Assembly: GCF_020379485.1 (NCBI RefSeq)
Contig: NW_026014894.1
Span: 186,001-250,000, forward strand
Length of the DNA stretch: 64,000 nucleotides
Reading direction: 5' to 3'
DNA from: Brassica napus
Taxonomy: Eukaryota > Streptophyta > Magnoliopsida > Brassicales > Brassicaceae
The notes below the pieces were generated by a model, which was not told where the DNA came from, made no database searches, and saw only the letters and a program-made list of their open reading frames with translations. This document shows positions 33,466 to 42,148 of this stretch, one piece after another. A program made the translations under genes and the position numbers. Every line of letters starts with the position of its first letter. Position 1 is the stretch's first letter.

Positions 33466-33983
33466 TGTTGAGATGAGAGAATAAAGACGTGATATATTGA
33501 GAGAGGAAGAGATTTGGAGCAGATAGTAACTTTGGAGAGTTACCACAGTAACTTTATTGTTACTGTGGTAACTAAAGAAGTTACCATAGTAACCAGGGTA
33601 ACTCGGATGGCAAGGAGGAGTTACCTTAGGTTGTCTACACTTGATCTGAGTATGGAAAGGGATAAGAGAGGAGACTTGGACAGGCTGTCACTGGCTGGAA
33701 AGGAGAAGAGTGCTTTAGCACTATTAGAAGCATGTGAGCAATCTCAGCCATGGGATTTACAGCCTGGCCTTTGACTACACATGCTTATATTATCCCCTTA
33801 GTTTGATTTCGAAAATGCTTCTTCCTTTTGTATATATCTGGTTTAAACTCTCTCATAATAAATCTAATGGAGTTTTGAGTCTCTCTCTCTTGATTCTCTT
33901 ACTACAATCTCTTAATCTCTTTAATCTTTGAATCTAAGTATCTCTGGTTGTTTGAATCATTCTCTAAAACACAAAAGTGTTTA
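33466..33983 (+). repeat. E7 3' LTR (518 bp)
   Basis: It pairs with 28329-28846 with about 4 differences, and the 14-bp inverted repeat is conserved. It ends GTTTA before TSD aagct. Confidence 0.94.
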
Positions 33984-34068
33984 AAGCTCTCCTTCTCTTT
34001 GCCTTCACATTATCTCATTCCCAACTCCTTAAGCTATCTTCTCATATATTGTTCAACTCATTTCAACA
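33984..34068 (-). repeat. E6 3' LTR, right portion (with E7 TSD copy)
   Basis: It matches the right LTR from aagctctcc to tttcaaca, completing a 556-bp LTR when E9 and E7 are removed. Confidence 0.92.
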
Positions 34069-34190
34069 CTTCCCCTCAAGCTTAACTTAGTAACTTAGTT
34101 AAGCTTGGAACAACCATGAGATCTTCCTCATTAAAAACCTCACCAAAGAAAACCCATTGGGACAAAACTTTGATGAGGGAAAAAGAGTGA
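34069..34190 (-). other. E6 polypurine tract, hairpin and 3' UTR structured element
   Basis: The minus-strand PPT reads GAGGGGAAG (one G to A change relative to relatives). The stem ending AAGCTT and the CCCAATGGG fold are as in E2. Confidence 0.8.
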
Positions 34191-34210
34191 AGAGCTCATG
34201 GCTAAGGGGA

Positions 34211-35974
34211 TCAGCTCCGTGGTGTAAGATCTATGAGTCCCAATCTGATGTGAATGGACTCCATAGTCTTTTGTCTTGCTGCCTTGGTGAACACATCCGC
34301 AAGTTGATCCTCACTCCTAGTATAGCATGGCAGGATTACTCCCAAGACAATCATCTGCCTCACCTTGTGACAATCAACTTCAATGTGCTTGGTTCTCTCA
34401 TGGAAGACTGAGTTGGTTGAAATGTGTATAGCCGCTTGATTATCACAGTGCATAGTCATTGGAGTCACTTGCTCTATCTCCAAATGCTTCAAGATCCCTT
34501 TAATCCATACCAACTCATTTGTAAGCTTCAGCATTGCTCTATACTCAGCTTCAGCACTTGAACACGATACCACCTTCTGCTTCTTGCTCTTCCAAGTCAC
34601 CAAGTTGCCTCCAATGAATGTACAATAGCCGGTGGTTGATCTTCTGTCTGCTATATCTCCAGCCCAATCAGCGTCACAATATCCCACCACTTCAGTACTC
34701 TTGTTGCATCCCATCCATACTCCAAGGCTTGATGTCCCATTCAGATACAAGAGAAGTCTCTCCACCATGCGCCAGTGATGTTCCTTTGGGACTTGCATAT
34801 GCTGGCTCACTTGATTCACAGCAAAGCATATGTCTGGTCTTGTGATAGTGAGATAGATGAGCTTCCCTACCAGCTTCCTGTATAGCTTTGGATCATGAAA
34901 GGCCTTGCTATCTTCAACCTCCCCCTCACGTGGAATCTTATATCCATCTTCAAGGGGCATCTTTGCTGTCTTATCTCCTTGTATACATGCATCTTTTAAA
35001 AGATCAAGTGTATACTTCCTTTGGGAAATGAACAATCCTTCCTTAGATCTACACAACTCAATTCCAAGAAAGTATTTCATTTCTCCTAAGTCTTTGATTT
35101 CAAATACAGATTTCAAAAACTCCTTTGTGGCTTTTATACCAGTCTTATCACTACCTGTTATTATAATGTCATCAACATATACAAGTAGGCAAATGATACC
35201 TGAGGGTGTAGTGAGAGTGAATAGAGTGTGATCCAGTTCAGACTTCTTGAACCCACGTCCGTTTAAGGTAGTGCTCAATTTGTTGTACCATGCTCTAGGA
35301 GATTGCTTTAATCCATAGATAGCCTTCTTGAGTCTCAATACATTTCCAGGTTTCACAAGATGCTCTAGGCCTGGTGGTGGATGCATATATACTTCATCCT
35401 CTAGCTCTCCTTGAAGAAAGGCATTCTTCACATCCATCTGCCAAAGCTCCCACTCAAGGTTCACAGCAAGGGACAATACAATCCTTATAGTATGTAGCTT
35501 GGCAACAGGAGCAAAGGTATCTATGTAGTCTTCCCCATATGTTTGAGTGTATCCTCTAGCCACCAATCTAGTCTTCTTCCTCTCAATGGTTCCATCAGGT
35601 AGATACTTGATAGTGAATATCCACTTGCTTGTTACTGCCTTCTTCCCTTTTGGCAATTCACTTTCAAACCAAGTGTCATTCTTTATCATAGCATTAGCTT
35701 CATCACCCACTGATTGTTTCCAATCTTCATGTAGCATTGCTTCTTCATATGATCTTGGTACACTACTCTCATCTAAGCATTTAATGAAAGCGCAATGTTC
35801 CTTTGGGTAACTAGCAAAAGAACACACAGCCTGAGAGGGATGCTTCACAGCCTGAGCATTGTAGTACACTCTCGTGTTTACCCAGTTGGAAGCATCCTTC
35901 TTCAACCGTGTGCTTCTCCTTAATGGAACTGGTTCCACCTCCACCACTGTAGGCTGAACCGCTTCTCCTTCTAC
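34211..35974 (-). pseudogene. E6 gag-pol, C-terminal part (RT and RNase H), interrupted by E8
   Basis: 588 codons including the stop, with no internal lesion. It contains RRSTRLKKDASNWVNTRVYYNAQ, RT (KNAFLQGELEDEVY, YVDDIIITGSDKTG) and RNase H (YCDADWAGD, SSAEAEYRAM, MHCDNQAAIH). Residues follow directly from 42149-44806 when E8 and one TSD copy are removed, giving about 1473 residues, the same length as E2. It has DIADRRS where relatives have DRADRRS. Confidence 0.93.
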
Positions 35975-36073
35975 TGTTGAGATGAGCTGAGTTAAGTGAA
36001 GAAGGGAGATGAGGTTTGAGTAGAATGAGGAGAAGGGAGACTAGGAAGGTTTGGGAGCTTTGGGATCAACCAG

Positions 36074-36121
36074 TCCGTACAAGGCCGTACATGGCCGTAC
36101 ATGGCCGTACCATCCGTACAA
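36074..36121 (+). promoter_or_regulatory. GTAC-core motif cluster in E8 U3
   Basis: Five GTAC cores lie within 48 bp: TCCGTACAA (36074-36082), three GGCCGTAC units at 10-bp spacing, and TCCGTACAA again (36113-36121). From memory TNCGTACAA is the consensus bound by plant SBP/SPL factors, and GTAC is the core of copper-response elements. Function here is inferred only from the match. Confidence 0.5.
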
Positions 36122-36325
36122 GATGGGATTGACCAAAGCTCAACCAAACCTCACCACTAGTTACCCAAGTTACTTAAGTAAAGAGGAGAAGTTACCTTAG
36201 CCTTTGGAGGATGGATCAGACCGTTGGAAAGGATAAGGGAGAGTCTTGGACAGGCTGTCACAGCTGGAAAGTAAAACCAAAAGGCATCAGCCAGCTAGAG
36301 AGGCCTCACACGGATGGCTCTCCTT

Positions 36326-36416
36326 ATTGGATAGTTTTGAATTAGGCATTGACTCCACATGCTTACCTTATCCTCTTGTATACGAAAACCCTAGCTCTCT
36401 CCTTCATATAAATATG
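36326..36416 (+). promoter_or_regulatory. E8 LTR core promoter region
   Basis: It contains ATTGG (inverted CCAAT, 36326-36330), TTGACTCCACATGCTTA (36349-36365, with a W-box-like TTGAC core) and a TATA-like catataaatatg (36405-36416), followed by attaataag. The same order occurs in the other copia LTRs here, which supports a promoter role. The exact transcription start cannot be read. Confidence 0.6.
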
Positions 36417-36585
36417 TAAACTCTCTCATTAATAAGATTAAGCAAGTTATGAGTCTCTCTTAGTCTTTATTCTCACAATGATTCTATGCTAGACTCCTAA
36501 TCTCATTTCATACTCAAATCTCTTCTAAAACACTTCTAGTCTTTCTTATTTACTCAGATTACTCTACTCAATCCTAAAAGTGATA

Positions 36586-36603
36586 TGGTATCAGAGCCAG
36601 GTT
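36586..36603 (+). other. E8 primer-binding site
   Basis: Initiator-Met PBS (TGGTATCAGAGCCAGGTT) directly after the LTR. The leader 36604-36832 has no recognised feature. Confidence 0.95.
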
Positions 36604-36832
36604 CATAGGAAACTTGGTTTCGTTGGGTTCTTTAAAGATTCAAGATTGAAGCTTTGAAGAGACAGTTTTGTGTTCGTGTGTTCTTAAGCGGTTCTGGGTA
36701 GTCTTTCTGAGTTCTATTGGTTGTGTGAAGTGTTATTGAAGCTGTGTGGGTAAAAGGTGAAGCTACTAGTGTTCGCTCAAGACAGTTACCTCAAGAGAAA
36801 GTTATTGAAGTCTAAAGGGTTCTACATTCAAC

Positions 36833-39800
36833 ATGGAGAGTGGGATGAACATGAACATGAAAGTGGCGGTGTGTTTCAAGGGAAACAACTACTTGGTGTG
36901 GTCTCGGATGGTGAGAACCACAGTGGGAAGCAAGGGGCTTTGGAAGCAGATCACGCCAGGAGAAGCTCCAAATCTCATCACTCAAGGAGAGGCTGAAGAT
37001 GAAGCTGCAAGCAAGGCAGAAGAGAAGTGGCATCAAGAGGACATGTTGGTGATGTATGTGCTTCATGCGTCCCTTGAGCCGGCTATTCTGGATGCATACA
37101 GCTACTGTGAGTCTGCTAAAGAGCTGTGGGATACTTTGAAGAAGGTGTATGGCAACACTTCAAACCTAAGCCTAGTGTTTGAGGTGAAGCAAGCTATCAA
37201 CAACCTTGTACAAGAAGACATGGAGTTCACTAAGCATCTAGGAAGATTCAGAAGCCTCTGGTCCGAGATGGAGATGCTTAGGCCAAGCACAACTGATGCT
37301 GATGAGCTTAACAAGAGGAGAGAGCAAGATAAGGTCTTTGGGTTACTCCTCACCCTAAACCCAACGTACAACGGTCTCATCCAGCACCTACTTAGGGAGG
37401 ATACTCTACCTGACCTTGAGGATGTGTGTGCACGGATTCAGAAGGAGCAAGGCTCCATTGGGCTGTTTGGGAAGAAAGGAGACCTTTCCCTTGCAAGTCA
37501 AGCAACTCAAGAGGAGGGGAGTGAAGCTCCACAAGCAAACAAGGCTGCGCATGGGAAGTTTGAGGAGAGGAGGTTCAATGGGAGTTGTGATCACTGCAAG
37601 AAGCATGGCCACAAGAAGAGCCAATGCTGGATACTCCACCCTCACCTCAAGCCGGCTAAGTTCATGAAGGATCGTGAGGCAAGGGCTAATGTCTCGGATG
37701 GTACAAGTGGTGCTGGTACAAACAAAGGAAAGGAGATAGATGGGCGTGAGGCAGGTGATGGGAAGTCTCTTGTAGCCTACACTGGAGCACCAAGCAACCG
37801 TGGGAACAATGATCAAGAGTATCTAAGGAGATCCGACCTTGATGCTCTCATTAAGTTGTTCAAGGAGAATGGTAACACCTTTGGGTATTCATTTGGTGCT
37901 AGTGTAGTAGAGAACTATAAGAATCTAACTAGAACTGATAGGATGCATGAGAGCTTGATAGAAATGGTAAATCAATCTAGGATTGCAAACTTTGCTAGAA
38001 ATGATCATGCATTCAAACCATCTAGTATCCTTGCACATATTGCTAGTTCTCATGACATTAAGCCATTAGTGATTGATTCAGGTGCATCTCATCATATGAT
38101 AAGTGACACTAATTTGATTAAAAACATTGTACCAATGAATGGAAATGTAATGATTGCTAATGGAGATAAGATTCCTATTAGAGGAATAGGAAGTCTTAAA
38201 CTGTTTGATAAGGAAACTAAAGCTTTTTATATGCCTGAATTTACTTCAAACTTGTTATCTGTTAAGAAATGTGCTACTGATTTGCAATGCAATGTTATAT
38301 TCAGTCCTAATGATGTGAAGTTTCAGGATATTAAAAGCAGCAAGATGATTGGAAAGGGAGTGACTAAAGGAGAGCTATATTTACTTGAAGATCTCACTCC
38401 TGTTTCTAGATATAGCTGCTCGTTTACTTCTGTTTCTGGTTCTAGTTTAAGTAAAAATGCATTGTGGCATGCTAGATTAGGACACCCTCATAATAAGGCT
38501 TTAAAACTGATGTTGCCAGGTGTTTCCTTTGAGAATAATGAGTGTGAAGCTTGCATTTTAGGCAAGCATTGTAGAACTGTCTTTACCAAGTCTACTACTG
38601 TTTATGAAAAATGTTTTGATCTCATTCATTCTGATGTTTGGACTGCACCTTGCCTGTCTAGAGACAACCATAAGTACTATGTAACTTTCATTGATGAAAA
38701 ATCCAAATACACCTGGTTAACCCTAATTCCAACCAAAGATAGGGTACTTGATGCATTTAAAAACTTTCAAGCCTATGTGACTAACCATTACAATGCCAAG
38801 ATAAAGATTTTTAGGTCAGATAATGGAGGAGAGTACACGGGACAAGCATTCAAACTACACCTATCTCAGCATGGAATCCTTCATCAGACAAGCTGTCCCT
38901 ATACCCCACAACAGAATGGTGTGGCTGAGAGGAAGAACAGGCATTTGATGGAAGTAGCCAGGTCCATGATGTTTCAATCCAACGTGCCTAAGAAGTTTTG
39001 GAGTGATGCAGTTGCTACGGCTTGTTATCTCATCAACAGGACACCAACTCTGATTCTTCAAGGACAATCACCGTTTGAGGTACTGAATCAGTACAAACCC
39101 TCTCTAGAGCATATGAAGATCTTTGGATGTTTGTGTTTTGTGATGGTGCCTGGAGAGATAAGAAACAAGCTAGAAGCTAAGAGTTCAAAGGCAATGTTTA
39201 TTGGATATTCATCAAGTCAGAAAGGATACAAGTGCTATGATCCTAACACAAGGAGAGTGTTAGTATCTAGAGAAGTGAAGTTTGTTGAAGAAAAAGGATA
39301 CTATGAGGAGCAGACTCAAGATGATTTGAAAGATCTCACTTCTGATAGAGCTGAAACATTGAGGATTATCCTAGAGGGTCTTGGAATCAACATGAATCAA
39401 GGTGGAAGAAGCACTACTCCAGTACCGGATCATCAGACCTCCAATCTTGACCATGAGGGGGGGAATGAAACAAGAACTCAAAACCGTGAAGAGACAAGTA
39501 GAGAAGAGAGTTCTGGTTCTCATGATCAAGCTGTGGAATCAAATGATCAACAAGAAGCTGAAGAGAGTCAGCTAAGGGAAGAAGGAGCTGAAGCAAGTCA
39601 GCTAGGAGAAGAAAGATCTGAACCAAGTGTGCTGCCACAAGAAGAAGAACAAGAGATGGCGCAAGAAGGACCAGTGTTGAGAAGAAGTACAAGGCTGAGA
39701 AAGGATCCTTCCAGTTGGGTAAACACAAGAGTGTACTACAATGCCCAAGCTGTGAAGCATCCTACTCAGGCCGTGTGTTCTTTTGCTAAATATCCAGAAG

Positions 39801-41392
39801 CACATTGTGCATTCATGGTAAACTTAGATGAGAATCACATTCCAAGAAGCTATGAAGAGGCAATGAAGGATAAGGAATGGAAGGAATCAGTAGGAGCTGA
39901 GGCAGGAGCTATGATCAAGAATGATACATGGTATGAGAGTGAACTACCAAAAGGAAAGAAGGCAGTATCTAGTAGATGGATCTTCACAATCAAATACAAG
40001 GCTGATGGGCAGATTGAGAGGAAGAAGACTAGATTAGTAGCAAGAGGGTTCACTCAAACATATGGAGAGGATTACATTGAGACATTTGCACCAGTAGCCA
40101 AGTTACATACCATTAGAATTGTACTAAGCTTGGCAGTTAATCTTGGATGGGGATTGTGGCAAATGGATGTGAAGAATGCATTCTTACAAGGAGAACTTGA
40201 GGATGAAGTATACATGTATCCTCCACCTGGTCTTGAACATCTAGTGAAAAGAGGGAATGTACTGAGGCTAAAGAAGGCTATCTATGGGTTGAAGCAATCA
40301 CCAAGAGCTTGGTACAACAAGTTGAGCACAACTCTGAACGGCCGAGGTTTTAAGAAGTCAGAATTGGACCATACTCTCTTTACCCTCACTACTCCCTCAG
40401 GTATGGTTGCTCTCCTTGTGTATGTGGATGATATCATTATCACAGGGAGTGATAAGGAAGGTATCAAAGCAACCAAGGAGTTTCTAAAGTCTATGTTTGA
40501 AATAAAAGACTTGGGAGAAATGAAATACTTTCTTGGAATTGAGATTTGTAGATCCAAGGAAGGTTTGTTCATGTCCCAAAGGAAGTATACACTTGATCTT
40601 TTGAAAGGTGCAGGTGCTTATGGAGGCAAGACAGCAAGGATGCCAATGGAGGATGGCTACAAAGTACCAAGAGAGGGGGAGATTGAAGACAGCAAGCCAT
40701 TTCATGATCCTAAACTCTATAGAAAACTTGTTGGCAAATTGATTTATCTTACCATCACAAGACCTGATATATGCTTTGCTGTGAATCAGGTGAGTCAACA
40801 CATGCAGCTTCCCAAGGAACATCATTGGCGTATGGTGGAGAGGCTACTAATGTATCTGAATGGCTCGCCGGATCAAGGAGTATGGATGGGGTGCAATGGA
40901 AGCACAGAAGTGGTGGGCTATTGTGATGCAGATTGGGCAGGTGATAGAGCTGACAGGAGATCAACAACCGGCTATTGCACATTCATTGGAGGCAACTTGG
41001 TGACTTGGAAGAGTAAGAAACAGAAGGTGGTGTCATGCTCAAGTGCAGAAGCTGAGTATAGAGCTATGCTGAAGCTTACAAACGAGCTAGTTTGGATCAA
41101 GGGCATCTTGAAGCATTTGGAGATAAAACAAGACACTCCAATGACAATGCATTGTGACAACCAGGCCGCCATTCACATAGCCTCTAACTCGGTGTTCCAT
41201 GAGAGGACAAAGCACATTGAGGTTGATTGCCACAAGGTGAGGCAGATGATTGTCCTAGGAGTCATCTTACCATGTTATACTAGGAGTGAAGATCAGTTGG
41301 CTGATGTATTTACCAAGGCTGCAAGGCAAAAGACAATGGAGTCCATTCATATTAGATTGGGCCTCATTGATCTTGGGAAGAGAAGCAGCTGA
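36833..41392 (+). CDS. E8 Ty1/copia gag-pol polyprotein, 1519 residues, intact
   Basis: The single ORF makes all proteins for retrotransposition. Gag covers about residues 1-300 with a CCHC knuckle at C252, C255, H260, C265. The protease active site is D415-S-G. The integrase has a zinc motif (H546, H551, C571, C574) and catalytic D601, D663, E699, with the last two separated by 35 residues. RT has FAPVAKLHTIR, KNAFLQGELEDEVY and YVDD at 1197-1200. RNase H has YCDADWAGD, SSAEAEYRAM and HCDNQAAIH. An acidic, low-complexity linker (near residues 865-945) separates integrase from RT. The start MESGMNMNMK is shared with E4. No separate gag and pol frames are present, so the ratio must be set by processing or RNA level. 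It can plausibly supply functions in trans to E4, E13 and other defective copies. Confidence 0.97.
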   Translation: MESGMNMNMKVAVCFKGNNYLVWSRMVRTTVGSKGLWKQITPGEAPNLITQGEAEDEAASKAEEKWHQEDMLVMYVLHASLEPAILDAYSYCESAKELWDTLKKVYGNTSNLSLVFEVKQAINNLVQEDMEFTKHLGRFRSLWSEMEMLRPSTTDADELNKRREQDKVFGLLLTLNPTYNGLIQHLLREDTLPDLEDVCARIQKEQGSIGLFGKKGDLSLASQATQEEGSEAPQANKAAHGKFEERRFNGSCDHCKKHGHKKSQCWILHPHLKPAKFMKDREARANVSDGTSGAGTNKGKEIDGREAGDGKSLVAYTGAPSNRGNNDQEYLRRSDLDALIKLFKENGNTFGYSFGASVVENYKNLTRTDRMHESLIEMVNQSRIANFARNDHAFKPSSILAHIASSHDIKPLVIDSGASHHMISDTNLIKNIVPMNGNVMIANGDKIPIRGIGSLKLFDKETKAFYMPEFTSNLLSVKKCATDLQCNVIFSPNDVKFQDIKSSKMIGKGVTKGELYLLEDLTPVSRYSCSFTSVSGSSLSKNALWHARLGHPHNKALKLMLPGVSFENNECEACILGKHCRTVFTKSTTVYEKCFDLIHSDVWTAPCLSRDNHKYYVTFIDEKSKYTWLTLIPTKDRVLDAFKNFQAYVTNHYNAKIKIFRSDNGGEYTGQAFKLHLSQHGILHQTSCPYTPQQNGVAERKNRHLMEVARSMMFQSNVPKKFWSDAVATACYLINRTPTLILQGQSPFEVLNQYKPSLEHMKIFGCLCFVMVPGEIRNKLEAKSSKAMFIGYSSSQKGYKCYDPNTRRVLVSREVKFVEEKGYYEEQTQDDLKDLTSDRAETLRIILEGLGINMNQGGRSTTPVPDHQTSNLDHEGGNETRTQNREETSREESSGSHDQAVESNDQQEAEESQLREEGAEASQLGEERSEPSVLPQEEEQEMAQEGPVLRRSTRLRKDPSSWVNTRVYYNAQAVKHPTQAVCSFAKYPEAHCAFMVNLDENHIPRSYEEAMKDKEWKESVGAEAGAMIKNDTWYESELPKGKKAVSSRWIFTIKYKADGQIERKKTRLVARGFTQTYGEDYIETFAPVAKLHTIRIVLSLAVNLGWGLWQMDVKNAFLQGELEDEVYMYPPPGLEHLVKRGNVLRLKKAIYGLKQSPRAWYNKLSTTLNGRGFKKSELDHTLFTLTTPSGMVALLVYVDDIIITGSDKEGIKATKEFLKSMFEIKDLGEMKYFLGIEICRSKEGLFMSQRKYTLDLLKGAGAYGGKTARMPMEDGYKVPREGEIEDSKPFHDPKLYRKLVGKLIYLTITRPDICFAVNQVSQHMQLPKEHHWRMVERLLMYLNGSPDQGVWMGCNGSTEVVGYCDADWAGDRADRRSTTGYCTFIGGNLVTWKSKKQKVVSCSSAEAEYRAMLKLTNELVWIKGILKHLEIKQDTPMTMHCDNQAAIHIASNSVFHERTKHIEVDCHKVRQMIVLGVILPCYTRSEDQLADVFTKAARQKTMESIHIRLGLIDLGKRSS

Positions 41393-41416
41393 TCCCCTTA
41401 GTCATGAGATCTTTAC

Positions 41417-41532
41417 TCTTTTTCCCTCATTAAGGTTTTGTCCCAATGGGTTTTCCTTAGTGAGGTTTTAAATGAGGAAGATCTCATGGCTGTCCAAGCT
41501 TAGGCTTTCACAAAGCTAAGCTTGAGGGGGAG
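41417..41532 (+). other. E8 3' UTR structured element, hairpin and polypurine tract
   Basis: The fold CTCATTAAGG...CCCAATGGG...CCTTAGTGAG is at 41426-41465. The hairpin arms are AAGCTTA plus GCTTT (41496-41508) and AAAGC plus TAAGCTT (41512-41523): 12 pairs with one bulged G and a 3-base loop. The PPT GAGGGGGAG (41524-41532) is flush with the hairpin and the LTR. Confidence 0.82.
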
Positions 41533-42143
41533 TGTTGAGATGAGCTGAGTTAAGTGAAGAAGGGAGATGAGGTTTGAGTAGAATGAGGAGAAGGGAGACT
41601 AGGAAGGTTTGGAAGCTTTGGGATCAACCAGTCCGTACAAGGCCGTACATGGCCGTACATGGCCGTACCATCCGTACAAGATGGGATCGACCAAAGCTCA
41701 ACCAAACCTCACCACTAGTTACCCAAGTTACTTAAGTAAAGAGGAGAAGTTACCTTAGCCTTTGGAGGATGGATCAGACCGTTGGAAAGGATAAGGGAGA
41801 GTCTTGGACAGGCTGTCACAGCTGGAAAGTAAAAGCAAAAGGCATCAGCCAGCTAGAGAGGCCTCACACGGATGGCTCTCCTTATTGGATAGTTTTGAAT
41901 TAGGCATTGACTCCACATGCTTACCTTATCCTCTTGTATACGAAAACCCTAGCTCTCTCCTTCATATAAATACGTAAACTCTCTCATTAATAAGATTAAG
42001 CAAGTTATGAGTCTCTCTTAGTCTTTATTCTCACAATGATTCTATGCTAGACTCCTAATCTCATTTCATACTCAAATCTCTTCTAAAACACTTCTAGTCT
42101 TTCTTATTTACTCAGATTACTCTACTCAATCCTGAAAGTGATA
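41533..42143 (+). repeat. E8 3' LTR (611 bp)
   Basis: It pairs with 35975-36585. It ends GTGATA and is followed by TSD tctac. Confidence 0.96.
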
Positions 42144-42148
42144 TCTAC

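Larger units (their letters stand above)
28329..33983 (+). mobile_element. E7: Ty1/copia retrotransposon of the zinc-knuckle-less group, degenerate coding
   Basis: It has 518-bp LTRs, PBS, broken gag-pol, PPT, and TSD aagct (28324-28328 and 33984-33988) within the E6 LTR. The LTRs differ at about 4 of 518 positions although the polyprotein has three lesions. It may therefore have been copied in trans from an already defective master. Confidence 0.94.
35975..36585 (+). repeat. E8 5' LTR (611 bp)
   Basis: It begins TGTTGAGATGAGC and ends GTGATA at the PBS. Both ends are fixed by the TSD and PBS. It differs from 41533-42143 at about five single positions. Confidence 0.96.
35975..42143 (+). mobile_element. 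E8: complete, coding-intact Ty1/copia retrotransposon
   Basis: 6169 bp with two 611-bp LTRs (about 5 differences), PBS, an uninterrupted 1519-codon gag-pol and PPT. It is flanked by TSD tctac (35970-35974 and 42144-42148) within E6 gag-pol. Every hallmark of an autonomous element is present. It is the same coding family as E4 and E13. Confidence 0.97.
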
